The notes below the pieces were generated by a model that did no database searches, was not told the DNA's origin, and worked only from the letters and a program-made list of their open reading frames with translations. The position numbers were made by a program, and so were the translations under genes. A stretch of 64,000 bases of DNA from Oceanobacillus bengalensis (lineage in GTDB: Bacteria; Bacillota; Bacilli; Bacillales; Amphibacillaceae): contig NZ_RBZO01000001.1 in assembly GCF_003628445.1 (NCBI RefSeq), forward strand, positions 172,110-236,109, written 5' to 3'. Positions 1-8,199 of this stretch are shown in pieces (position 1 is the first letter of the stretch; every line of letters starts with the position of its first letter).

Positions 1-847
1 CGATAGATAATACAATGGAAATTGCTGATGATAAAGCAAACATTGGATACTTAAAGATTCTAAATTGTAGCATTGGGTCATCCATCTTAAGCTGACGAAT
101 AACTAAAACAATGAGAGCGATTGTTCCGATAATGATGGTTCCATATACTACTGGATCATTCCAGCCCATATCTCCTGCTGAGCTGAAACCGTATAGTAAG
201 CCACCAAATCCAATACTTGATAAAATAATAGAGAATACATCTAATTTAATCTCTCGCTGTGGAGTAATATTTTTGAGTTTGAAAATACCAATTAATAAGG
301 ATAGAACTGCAACTGGAATGACGATATCAAATAACACTCTCCAATTATAATGTTCTACAATCCATCCTGATAAAGTTGGCCCAATTGCAGGAGCAACGAT
401 CATTACGAGTCCGAATATCCCCATTGCTGTTCCACGCTTTGCAATTGGGAAAGCAGTTAGCATAACATTCATAAGTAATGGCATCATGACTGCGGAACCA
501 GCAGCTTGGATCATACGTGCAGCTAGTAATACCCCAAATGTGGGAGACAAACTTGCTAGTATCGTACCAACTGTGAATAAGGACATTGCTGTTAAGAATA
601 AACTTCTATTCGTAAATCGTTGTATAAAGAATGCACTCGCAGGTATTAGTATCCCATTAATCAACATATAACCTGTTGATAACCATTGAACTGCAGTTGG
701 TTTTACCTGGAATTCGTCCATAATGGAAGGAAGTGCAACATTTAGTAGTGTTTCATTTAAAATAGCTACAAATGCACCGATAAATAAAATGACAATCATC
801 CCATATGGAGTTTTATTTTGTTCTGTATGCGCTTGTGTTTGCGTCAT
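1..847 (-). CDS. DHA2-family MFS drug efflux transporter (3' end outside the window)
   Basis: The minus strand reads open from an ATG at 847 to the window edge, giving about 282 N-terminal residues; the C-terminus is missing only because the window stops. A GGTGAGG ribosome-binding site precedes the ATG. The protein begins with a short polar tail and then alternating hydrophobic helices. It carries the MFS motif C region (residues AIGPTLSGW) and a loop after helix 2 of the EmrB/LmrB type. DHA2 proteins have 14 helices and export cationic or hydrophobic drugs by proton antiport in the cytoplasmic membrane. It is divergent from the TetR-type gene at 1121, which probably regulates it. It is closely similar in layout to the pumps at 8200 and 30688. 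The substrate is unknown. Confidence 0.88.
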   Translation of the reverse strand, partial: MTQTQAHTEQNKTPYGMIVILFIGAFVAILNETLLNVALPSIMDEFQVKPTAVQWLSTGYMLINGILIPASAFFIQRFTNRSLFLTAMSLFTVGTILASLSPTFGVLLAARMIQAAGSAVMMPLLMNVMLTAFPIAKRGTAMGIFGLVMIVAPAIGPTLSGWIVEHYNWRVLFDIVIPVAVLSLLIGIFKLKNITPQREIKLDVFSIILSSIGFGGLLYGFSSAGDMGWNDPVVYGTIIIGTIALIVLVIRQLKMDDPMLQFRIFKYPMFALSSAISIVLSI

Positions 848-1120
848 TTTCCTCACCCCTGTTTTCTTTTAATCTATTAAATGAGTCAAAATGAAACCCC
901 CACCTATTGTGTATAAGCGGGGAATACCCCAATGGGAAAACTTTCTTGTTATTTTTGACCATGTTTAAGACTTAAATTATTCTATACCGATAGTCTAAAA
1001 AAAGCAATACTAATATAACGTTTTCATTAAAAATATTGTAATTATAGGTTGTCAGCGATAAAATAAAGATAGACTAGTATTACAATTTGAGAATTTAATG
1101 CAAATATAAAGGTGGTTTAT

Positions 1121-1999
1121 ATGAACCAAAAGAAAAAGCAAATCATTGATGCAGCACAGAAACTTTTTATTAAAAATGGGTTCAATACGACGTCGATTCA
1201 AGATATTTTAAACGAAGCACAAATTGCAAAAGGAACATTCTACAATTATTTCAGTACAAAAAACGAATGTTTAATGGCTATTATTGAACGAATTACAGAA
1301 GAAATAACAAATGATAGAATAGCAATAGCGTACGAAAGTGATGAGGATAGTGAATCTGTATTTGCTCAACAGCTTACCGTACGATTCAATATAGATAAGA
1401 AGCATAATTTGATGGCTCTTTTTTCTTCGGTATCTATCTCCGATGATAAAGATCTAAAATATTTCATGTCGAAACAATACTTTATGGAATTAAAATGGGT
1501 AGCGAAGCGATTAGTTGATCTGTATGGATCAAGAGTTGAAAAATATGCAATTGACCATGCGATTACTTTTTTAGGAATTCTTCAGCAAAGTACACAGATT
1601 GTAAAACAGTTGCAACCAAAAACGGTTAATATAGAAGAAATGGTTCAGTTTGCTTTACTGAGACTACGGCCGATAATACATGAACAGAATACATTAGGGA
1701 AAGTGTACTTTTATGAAAATTATTTCTCCCATTTTTTAAAAAATAAGAAAAATAATGCAGAATTAAAAGCACAAATTATCGATTTATTAGTAGACCTAAA
1801 AAAGACAATGGAAGATGCAATGGATTCAAAACCTGTAGACTATGTTGATTTCTTAATCGAGGAGCTTTTGGAAGAAAATCCACGATTATTTTTACTGGAA
1901 AGTGTCATTATTTCCCTTAATAAAGCCGTTGAAGGAGCAGCATATGAACATAAAGTTAGGAAAGCCTCGTCTAAAATATGGCATATGATTGAGAAGTGA
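1121..1999 (+). CDS. TetR/AcrR-family transcriptional regulator
   Basis: This 292-residue protein has an N-terminal TetR helix-turn-helix at residues 5-50, with the typical GFNTTSIQDI and AKGTFYNYF segments, followed by a long variable ligand-binding region. It is about 90 residues longer than a minimal TetR protein, like the larger B. subtilis YerO-type members. The start was placed at the ATG at 1121 because AAAGGTGG lies about six bases upstream; an in-frame GTG at 1112 lies inside that Shine-Dalgarno site. The gene is divergent from the DHA2 transporter at 847, a common arrangement for a local efflux repressor. The GNAT gene follows nine bases after its stop and is probably cotranscribed. 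The inducer cannot be read from the sequence. Confidence 0.88.
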   Translation: MNQKKKQIIDAAQKLFIKNGFNTTSIQDILNEAQIAKGTFYNYFSTKNECLMAIIERITEEITNDRIAIAYESDEDSESVFAQQLTVRFNIDKKHNLMALFSSVSISDDKDLKYFMSKQYFMELKWVAKRLVDLYGSRVEKYAIDHAITFLGILQQSTQIVKQLQPKTVNIEEMVQFALLRLRPIIHEQNTLGKVYFYENYFSHFLKNKKNNAELKAQIIDLLVDLKKTMEDAMDSKPVDYVDFLIEELLEENPRLFLLESVIISLNKAVEGAAYEHKVRKASSKIWHMIEK

Positions 2000-2008
2000 G
2001 GTTGTATC

Positions 2009-2482
2009 ATGCATTTAACAGTTAAGAAGATGACAGAAAAATATGCAATAGAAGTATTATGTTGGAAATACGACAAGCCTTATGATTTTTATAATAATGT
2101 GTTGACTAGTGGGGCAATGATGGAATTATTAACTAATAAGTACTTTGTTGTTCTCGATGGCCATAGCCAACTTATTGGATACTTCTGTACAGGCAAACCT
2201 GCACAGGTCCCTGATGGGAATCGATCGAAAGCATATTTATATGATTGCATTGATATCGGTATTGGGATGAAACCAGAACTTACAGGAAAAGGAAACGGTC
2301 ATCATTTCTTTTCCTTTGTTCTTAGATTTGTGCAGGAAAAATATAGTAAAGATATTCGTCTGACCGTAGCAACTTTTAATGAACGGGCGATAAAATTATA
2401 TGAGAATTTTGGGTTTGAAAGGCAAATGGAGTTTATGCGAGAGGATGTTGAATTTATTACGATGGTAAAAAATAGAGGTTAG
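2009..2482 (+). CDS. GNAT-family N-acetyltransferase
   Basis: The 157-residue product has the GNAT fold layout. A central strand ([11 protein letters not shown]) leads into the acetyl-CoA pyrophosphate loop, [10 protein letters not shown] at about residues 91-100. A C-terminal [14 protein letters not shown] segment is typical of motif B. GNAT enzymes transfer an acetyl group from acetyl-CoA to an amine; the acceptor here is unknown. The gene starts nine bases after the TetR gene and ends 23 bases before fosB, so the three may form one resistance-related transcript (inference). Confidence 0.82.
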   Translation: MHLTVKKMTEKYAIEVLCWKYDKPYDFYNNVLTSGAMMELLTNKYFVVLDGHSQLIGYFCTGKPAQVPDGNRSKAYLYDCIDIGIGMKPELTGKGNGHHFFSFVLRFVQEKYSKDIRLTVATFNERAIKLYENFGFERQMEFMREDVEFITMVKNRG

Positions 2483-2505
2483 GTAAGTTCGGGGGAGAAT
2501 TGTTA

Positions 2506-2928
2506 ATGATGGTAAAAGGAATAAATCATTTATTATTTTCTATAACGGATTTGAATAAATCAATAGCTTTTTATAAAGATGTTTTTGATGCAAGGTTATT
2601 AGTAAAAGGGAGGAGTACTGCATATTTTGACCTAAATGGTTTATGGCTTGCGTTAAATGTAGAAAAAGATATTCCTAGAAACGAAATTCATCACTCCTAT
2701 ACACATATTGCTTTTTCAATTGAGGAAGAAGATTTTGAACGTATATATGAAAGATTAAAATCGCTACATGTCAATATTTTACCTGGAAGACAAAGAGATG
2801 AACGTGACAAAAAATCAATCTATTTTACGGATCCTGATGGACATAAATTTGAGTTTCATACGGGAAAACTTCAGGATAGGTTGGATTATTATCAATCAGA
2901 AAAGCCACATATGGAGTTTTTTGATTGA
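2506..2928 (+). CDS. fosB: Metallothiol transferase FosB (fosfomycin resistance)
   Basis: FosB is a cytosolic VOC-fold metalloenzyme that opens the epoxide of fosfomycin with bacillithiol or cysteine. This 140-residue protein matches the family along its whole length, including GINHLLFS at the N-terminus, SYTHIAF in the middle and a strongly conserved [27 protein letters not shown] block. The metal ligands are visible as His8, His67 and Glu117. The ATG at 2506 was chosen because GGGGGAG lies eight bases upstream; the ATG at 2509 and a TTG at 2500 are less well spaced. The gene follows the TetR and GNAT genes on the same strand and is closed by a terminator. Fosfomycin resistance is inferred from the family. 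Confidence 0.93.
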   Translation: MMVKGINHLLFSITDLNKSIAFYKDVFDARLLVKGRSTAYFDLNGLWLALNVEKDIPRNEIHHSYTHIAFSIEEEDFERIYERLKSLHVNILPGRQRDERDKKSIYFTDPDGHKFEFHTGKLQDRLDYYQSEKPHMEFFD

Positions 2929-3005
2929 AAATGAAGGAAGATATATGCAGGTGGAATTATTTCCATTGGTAAGACTGTTTTTATAGTAGAATAGGTATAT
3001 GGAAG

Positions 3006-3039
3006 AAGGCTGCAAATCGTGTGAAAAGCAGCCTTTTTT
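3006..3039 (+). terminator. Intrinsic terminator after fosB
   Basis: An 8-bp stem (AAGGCTGC paired with GCAGCCTT) with a 14-base loop is followed by a T run. It lies between fosB and the convergent hydrolase gene. Confidence 0.8.
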
Positions 3040-3085
3040 AAAAAAATCGACAAAATCTAACAAACCTCGACAAGTGACAGGCACC

Positions 3086-4123
3086 TTAAATATGAGCAAA
3101 TCCTAAGTCTGTATCTACTTCTCCGTACATACGATTTTCGGTAAAGTTTTCTCCTTCTAACCATTTTCCAAAATCGAAAATATTCGGTTCCTGGTCTCCG
3201 CCAATAGAAAACCAAACTTGCTTCTCTTTGGGAAGGTAAGCAGATGTATGGATTGTTCCTGACCAATTCCGGTAGTCATTGGAAAAAACACCTTTATCCG
3301 TATCGTTCATCATTCGAAATGCTTTATGGGCATCTGTGGCATGATCTTTTTGCTCTATGATTGCATTTAATCGTTTATATGAATCCTCTAAATGGTGTCG
3401 GTTCTCATCTTGCTTCATTTCAAAGTGATTCGTACAGGCGTTTGATTGGCGTACATCAACAGACCTTGGGCTCGCTTCAACAATATACGTTTCTTCCTGC
3501 TCGTCAAGAACAACATAACTAAATGTATGACGGTGCGGAATTTCCTTTAAAAATTCTACTGCTTCCTCAACACTGGCACATGTTTCTAAAATCATTCTAC
3601 CGATCATATGACATATAAATCCACTACCTGGTTTCTTGCGGTGGATTGAATTGTAGCCCATTGCTAATCCTTTTTCATTCATGCCATCCATTCGGCCTGT
3701 TATCCGTTGGGCTGGGCCGATTACCGCATAGCCCTCATCTGTTGGTGCGAAAACATTAAAGCGCCCTTCATATGTTTTTGGATGGTAATCATAATTCCGA
3801 ATGAGGAAATCTTTCCCTGTATAAACAGAGCACCCGCTTCTTGGCGATTCAATTCGGTATCCACCAAAGTCTCGTATGATCTCTTCTATTGGGGATTTCA
3901 AAGCATCTTGCATTCCTTCAAGTTCATCCCATATTCGTGGTGCGAATTTCATAAATGCATGTTTCGTATCATTTGTATCAATAGTAAATCGTGGTCTTCG
4001 GATTTTCCAGTGCTTCCTTCTGTTCTTCATAATGAGCGAATCCTTTAGTTGCTCCCCGTGCTTATACCCTAAATCATAATGACTCCCACGAAATTGAATA
4101 ATATCACTGTGAATTTTCTTCAT
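3086..4123 (-). CDS. C45-family Ntn hydrolase (acyl-CoA:6-APA acyltransferase-like)
   Basis: The 345-residue product looks like a peptidase C45 / choloylglycine-hydrolase-type N-terminal nucleophile hydrolase. A candidate nucleophile cysteine sits in SPRSGCSVYTG, followed by the LIRNYDYHP segment typical of this group. Further family-like stretches are DGMNEKGLAMGYN and the NHF region. Proteins of this type self-cleave before the cysteine and hydrolyse or transfer amide-linked acyl groups; the substrate is unknown. The ATG at 4123 was chosen because GGGTGGGGG precedes it; an ATG seven codons upstream has no such site. There is no signal peptide, so it is probably cytosolic. It is monocistronic and convergent with fosB. 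Confidence 0.78.
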   Translation of the reverse strand: MKKIHSDIIQFRGSHYDLGYKHGEQLKDSLIMKNRRKHWKIRRPRFTIDTNDTKHAFMKFAPRIWDELEGMQDALKSPIEEIIRDFGGYRIESPRSGCSVYTGKDFLIRNYDYHPKTYEGRFNVFAPTDEGYAVIGPAQRITGRMDGMNEKGLAMGYNSIHRKKPGSGFICHMIGRMILETCASVEEAVEFLKEIPHRHTFSYVVLDEQEETYIVEASPRSVDVRQSNACTNHFEMKQDENRHHLEDSYKRLNAIIEQKDHATDAHKAFRMMNDTDKGVFSNDYRNWSGTIHTSAYLPKEKQVWFSIGGDQEPNIFDFGKWLEGENFTENRMYGEVDTDLGFAHI

Positions 4124-4362
4124 TTCCCCCACCCTTATCGACATTATTTACTTCAAATTGTACAAGAAAAGAGAAGAAGAACAAAGAAATTAAACTCGCA
4201 TTGCTACATACCTTTCTGATTAACAAGGCCACTAATCTATCGAACCGGATTTATCTTGGAAATTATATCCTCAATGGGAAACAAACGTCACTTGCTAACC
4301 TAAGTATTCTTTGGAATAATAGAGTTATCTAAGAAAGAATATACATATGGAGGAATATTTAT

Positions 4363-4923
4363 ATGAGAATAGTAGCATTGGTTGGTAGTAACCGAAAAGA
4401 CTCTTACAATATGAAACTAACTACTTTTATGCAAAATAGATATGCAAATAAATTGGAATTGGAGATTCTACCAATCGACCACCTTCCATTCTATAATGAA
4501 GATGATGAGCTAAATCCACCAGAAATCGTTAAGGAAATTAGAGAAAAGATTAAGGAATCTGATGGTATCTTATTTGCAACACCTGAATATAATGCATCTA
4601 TTCCAGCAGTACTAAAGAATGCAATCGACTGGTTCTCTCGCGTCGAAAAAGTATTAATTGGCAAACCCGCTATGATTGTTGGTGCATCACAAGGGGCATT
4701 GGGAACAGTGAAAGCACAATTGCAACTTCGCCAAATCTTGAATGCTCCAGGTGTATCTACGCTAACACTTCCAGGTAATGAAGTATATGTGGGTTCTGTG
4801 CATGAGAAAATGGATGAAAATGGAAATTTAATGGATGAGGCAACGATTCAATTTATCGATACTGTAGTTAATAACTATATTGCATGGGTTGAAAAAACTG
4901 TTGTATACGAGAGCGCATATTAA
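4363..4923 (+). CDS. NAD(P)H-dependent FMN reductase family protein
   Basis: This 186-residue flavodoxin-fold protein has the phosphate-binding loop GSNRKDSYN at residues 8-16 and the diagnostic TPEYNASIPAVLKNAIDW block at about residues 73-90. Family members (azoreductase or chromate-reductase type) use NAD(P)H to reduce FMN and, in vitro, quinones, azo dyes or chromate. GGAGGAA precedes the start. The gene is alone between the C45 gene and the repeat protein and has its own terminator. The physiological substrate is not determinable here. Confidence 0.87.
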   Translation: MRIVALVGSNRKDSYNMKLTTFMQNRYANKLELEILPIDHLPFYNEDDELNPPEIVKEIREKIKESDGILFATPEYNASIPAVLKNAIDWFSRVEKVLIGKPAMIVGASQGALGTVKAQLQLRQILNAPGVSTLTLPGNEVYVGSVHEKMDENGNLMDEATIQFIDTVVNNYIAWVEKTVVYESAY

Positions 4924-4930
4924 TAGAAAA

Positions 4931-4960
4931 AAAGTCATTCCACAAGGAGTGGCTTTTTTT
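4931..4960 (+). terminator. Intrinsic terminator after the FMN reductase gene
   Basis: An 11-bp stem with two G-U pairs (AAAGTCATTCC with GGAGTGGCTTT) closes an ACAA loop and is followed by a T run. Confidence 0.8.
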
Positions 4961-5042
4961 CATTTTTTTTACATCTTTTTTCACTTTATGGAAACATTAT
5001 AGTAGAAAGAAAATATTACCATACATAGGAAGGTGTTAAAGG

Positions 5043-5762
5043 ATGAAGAAAAAATGTAGTATCTTGATTGCTGGATTACTGATGATGGGGCTTACTATCG
5101 GGGTCTCAAACACATTAGCAAGTGTTGATGTAGAAAGCGTATGGGGCGAAAAGGACAGGAAAGATACGAAAGATAAACATCACCATTATGAAAGTGAAGC
5201 TATATTGAAAATTCATGCGAAAGAATTAGGTATAGCTATAGAAGGAAAAGAAATAGATGTTTTAAAAGAAGAGGTCCATGAAGCGATGTTAACGAATGCG
5301 GCTGAAGAATTAGGAATTAAACATGAGGGAAAAGATATAGAGGAACTAAAGAAAGAAGTATTTGAAGCGAAAATCACTAAGAAGGCTGAGGAATTAGGTA
5401 TTGAAGCTAGTGGTAAAGACACAAAAGCGTTAGCGAGAGAAGTGCATCAAATGAAGCTAATGAAGAAAGCAGAAGATCTTGGTATCGCTACTGAAGGTAA
5501 AGAAATGAAAGAACTCAAAAAAGAAGTAATGGAAACAAAATTAACGAAGGAAGCTAAAGAACTCGGTGTTGATGCAACAGATAAGGATTTGAAAGAATTA
5601 GCAAAAGAGATTCATGCAATGAAAGTTATGCAAACGGCTGAAAAATTAGGAATTAAGACCACAAGTAGAGATGCTGAAAGTTTGCTCAATGAAATCGTTA
5701 CAAATTATTATGAAGAAGCGAAAGGTATGGAGCTATATCCTTTCACAGATATGATGCACTAA
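5043..5762 (+). CDS. Secreted protein with six 28-residue helical repeats
   Basis: I do not recognise this 239-residue protein as a named family. Residues 1-26 form a signal peptide (MKKK, hydrophobic core, likely cut near TLA-S). A charged linker with HHH follows. Residues 58-225 are six consecutive 28-residue repeats with the pattern A-x-E/D-L-G-I-x(3)-G-K-x(4)-L-x(2)-E-V/I-x(3)-K. The short tail ends in DMMH. Each unit resembles a helix-LG(I/V)-x-GK-helix hairpin, similar in spacing to SAP/HeH-type motifs; that likeness is by eye only. GGAAGG-type Shine-Dalgarno and a strong terminator indicate a real, single-gene unit. It lies upstream of a D,D-carboxypeptidase but is separately terminated. 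Function is unknown; export to the cell surface is inferred. Confidence 0.8.
   Translation: MKKKCSILIAGLLMMGLTIGVSNTLASVDVESVWGEKDRKDTKDKHHHYESEAILKIHAKELGIAIEGKEIDVLKEEVHEAMLTNAAEELGIKHEGKDIEELKKEVFEAKITKKAEELGIEASGKDTKALAREVHQMKLMKKAEDLGIATEGKEMKELKKEVMETKLTKEAKELGVDATDKDLKELAKEIHAMKVMQTAEKLGIKTTSRDAESLLNEIVTNYYEEAKGMELYPFTDMMH
5214..5717 (+). repeat. Six in-frame 84-bp coding repeats
   Basis: Units begin at 5214, 5298, 5382, 5466, 5550 and 5634. They are conserved in protein (LGI/LGV plus GK) much more than in DNA, so the duplications are old and selected at the protein level. Confidence 0.85.
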
Positions 5763-5775
5763 AATGGTGAATAGC

Positions 5776-5817
5776 GCTCAGGGAGCAGTTCAGTTCAAAC
5801 TCCCTGAGCTTTTTTTT
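5776..5817 (+). terminator. Intrinsic terminator after the repeat protein
   Basis: A 10-bp perfect stem (GCTCAGGGAG with CTCCCTGAGC) is followed by eight T residues. The rest of the gap to 6078 shows no further gene; a promoter for the next gene must lie there but is not clear. Confidence 0.9.
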
Positions 5818-6078
5818 GTGTTGTCTTTTAATAAGAATCTTTTAGTAATTTGTTGCTTTTCTTCTAGTAGATATCTTTTGTAACATAAACAACAACCTCT
5901 AAAAACAGGCTTTAATAAACTGGCTATTACGGAAAAAGTCATAATAAATGTGTATTGTTATCTTCCTTAAGGCAATTTGTTATGGTTGTGCCACAATTAT
6001 TCCGCATTCTCACTTTACAATGGAGGGTGGTTTATTTATTATAGTAAACTGTGAAACTACTAAAGAATAGGTGTTTGT

Positions 6079-7245
6079 ATGAAGAATATGATTTGCTTTT
6101 TTTCTATCTTATTTTTAGGCACAGGAATTTTTGTAGATGAAGCAGCGGCAGAAGAGGCCAGTCAGCCTGAAATTGTTAGTGAGGCTGCAATATTAATCGA
6201 AGCTGATACCGGACAAGTCTTATACGAAAAAAATGCAGGAGAGGCAATGCATCCTGCAAGTTTGACAAAAATTGCTACAGCGATTTTTGCCATTGAAAAG
6301 GGAAAACTAGATGAAAATGTTACTGTAAGTGAAAATGCGACCAACGCAGATGGAACAACTGTTTTTTTAGAAGAAGGAGAACAAGTAGCATTAAAAAAAC
6401 TTATCCAGGGTATGTTAATCAATTCAGGTAATGATGCAGGAGTAGCCATTGCTGAACATGTTAGTGGGAGTATGGCAGGCTTTGCAATGGATCTTAATAC
6501 ATACTTAAAAGATAAGATTGGTACTAAGAATACAAACTTTAAGAATCCACATGGTTTGTATGAAGAAGATCACATGACAACTGCGGAGGATTTAGCAAAA
6601 ATTACCAAATATGCAATGCAAAATAAAAATTTTATGAATATGTTTAGTGCCAAGGAATTAGATTGGGATGGGAAGTCGTGGGATACAACGATACAGACCC
6701 ACCATCGAATACTGAAAGGTGAATTTCCTTATGACGGAGTAACTGGTGGTAAGAATGGATTTGTAAACCAATCTGGTTTTACATTGGTCACCACCGCAGA
6801 ACGTGATGAATTGAGTTTGATTGCAGTAACACTCAAAGCTAACACTGATGATGCAGCATACGAAGATACGATTAAATTATTAGATTATGGATTTGATAAT
6901 TACCGAACTTCTCAAATGGAAGACGGTGCAAGCTTTACGGTGGATGGGCAAAAATATATACCATCAGAAAAGATACAATATACTCACGCCATTAATGATA
7001 CGATAAGTAAGAATGTCAATGAGGATGGAATTTTAACAATTGAAGATAAGCGTACATCCTCAACTTTTGAGTTAGAGAAAGTTGAGCCACAGAAGGAGAC
7101 TCAGGTAGAAAGTTTTTCAACAACAGATGTAGATGAGGCTCCTGGACTTCATATCGATTCATGGATAATTGTAGTCGTATTAATCCTTACTTTGGTATTC
7201 TTTGTCTTCATTATATTTAAGTATTTAAGAACAGTTAAATCCTAA
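6079..7245 (+). CDS. D-alanyl-D-alanine carboxypeptidase (S11 family, DacF/PBP5-like)
   Basis: This 388-residue enzyme trims the terminal D-alanine from peptidoglycan pentapeptides outside the membrane. After a signal peptide (residues 1-24) come the penicillin-binding motifs: SLTK with the catalytic Ser61 and Lys64, SGN at 116-118, and GGKNG at 223-227 in the place where KTG is normal. The terminal part of the chain (about residues 361-384) is a single transmembrane helix ending in KYLRTVKS, unlike the amphipathic helix of classical PBP5. That suggests firm anchoring with the catalytic domain outside. AGGTG precedes the ATG. The gene is not beside spoIIA as B. subtilis dacF is, so I give no symbol. 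Confidence 0.9.
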   Translation: MKNMICFFSILFLGTGIFVDEAAAEEASQPEIVSEAAILIEADTGQVLYEKNAGEAMHPASLTKIATAIFAIEKGKLDENVTVSENATNADGTTVFLEEGEQVALKKLIQGMLINSGNDAGVAIAEHVSGSMAGFAMDLNTYLKDKIGTKNTNFKNPHGLYEEDHMTTAEDLAKITKYAMQNKNFMNMFSAKELDWDGKSWDTTIQTHHRILKGEFPYDGVTGGKNGFVNQSGFTLVTTAERDELSLIAVTLKANTDDAAYEDTIKLLDYGFDNYRTSQMEDGASFTVDGQKYIPSEKIQYTHAINDTISKNVNEDGILTIEDKRTSSTFELEKVEPQKETQVESFSTTDVDEAPGLHIDSWIIVVVLILTLVFFVFIIFKYLRTVKS

Positions 7246-7260
7246 AAAGCTGCACCAGTT

Positions 7261-7297
7261 AGCCTGCCTAATTCATAGAATATTAGGTAGGCTTTTT
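7261..7297 (+). terminator. Intrinsic terminator after the carboxypeptidase
   Basis: A 12-bp perfect stem (AGCCTGCCTAAT with ATTAGGTAGGCT) with a nine-base loop is followed by T residues. Confidence 0.88.
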
Positions 7298-7332
7298 GTA
7301 TAAGAAGCTTTAAAGATAGGGGGAAAAATGTT

Positions 7333-7941
7333 ATGTATCCGTACAATCCATATATGAATAATTATCGTAACAATGATCCATATTTTAATTCATTTGAGCA
7401 CAGACAAACGATAACAGGTCAGGCTACTTGGACAGAGGGTGGACAAGTAACGAAGTGCAATATACCATGGTCAGATTATAATCAAATGACAGCAGCTGTA
7501 GGAGAAGACTCACCTTTTCGTTGTGGGCAAATTATTAAGGTTAGGAATTTGTCAGCGCCAGTCGGAAGAGAAGTTTTTGTGAAAATTGTTGATGAAGTAC
7601 AGGGCTATCCGATTAATCGGATAAATTTACATCGGGCAGCATTTGCAGCATTGGGGATAAATCCGAGTGTAGGTGTTATTAATGTTGAAATGACTCCATT
7701 ATCAAATGAACAGGAGAAAAACTGGGCAGATTATTTTATCAGTGTGGTTGAAACGGCATTTCCTGCGTATACGGTATCCAATTATGAGCATGTTGGAAAG
7801 TCGGGAGGATCATCCTCTCAAACGAAAGACTCGTATGAATTCATGTTAGAATCACCACAAGGAAGCAAGCACATAGCAGGTGACTTGGTTTATGATGCAA
7901 ATACGAATGATGTTATTTCGTTGTTGATACGGCAAGTTTGA
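7333..7941 (+). CDS. DUF3889-like protein with an expansin/RlpA-type barrel
   Basis: The 202-residue protein has a Tyr/Asn/Pro-rich N-terminus (YPYNPYMNNYRNN). A middle region (about 28-122) looks like a double-psi barrel: TGQATWTEGG, then RCGQIIKVRNL, then VFVKIVDEV and HRAAFAALG. The C-terminal 75 residues resemble a DUF3889 domain, a YkwD/PepSY-sized fold of unknown function. No signal peptide is present, so a spore-coat or cytosolic location is possible (inference from composition). An ATG at 7328 is out of frame; the ATG at 7333 gives the open frame and has a G-rich site upstream. The assignment to DUF3889 is from memory of the family. Confidence 0.7.
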   Translation: MYPYNPYMNNYRNNDPYFNSFEHRQTITGQATWTEGGQVTKCNIPWSDYNQMTAAVGEDSPFRCGQIIKVRNLSAPVGREVFVKIVDEVQGYPINRINLHRAAFAALGINPSVGVINVEMTPLSNEQEKNWADYFISVVETAFPAYTVSNYEHVGKSGGSSSQTKDSYEFMLESPQGSKHIAGDLVYDANTNDVISLLIRQV

Positions 7942-7985
7942 AAACGTTCATTCGTTTGAAGTATACTACTAAATAGATTACATGG

Positions 7986-8025
7986 ATAGGGAGTGAAGGT
8001 CTAACAAAAGACCTCCACTCCCTAT
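7986..8025 (+). terminator. Strong hairpin after the DUF3889-like gene
   Basis: ATAGGGAGTG pairs with CACTCCCTAT and the stem extends inward through AGGTC/GACCT. The following bases are not a T run, so it may act as a weak terminator or an RNA-stabilising hairpin. Confidence 0.55.
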
Positions 8026-8199
8026 AGCTGTTTAACGTAAATAATCAATTTTTATCGGAAATGTAATCTGTCGGGATTTTAGGGTATCATACTATGGAAT
8101 GATGTCTTCTTCCACTTTGTTGTGTTACAATTACCAGATTATGCTTTTGTTAAACAAAGGCAGTTACCTTGACTATAACGAAAAGAAAGAAGGAAGCTT

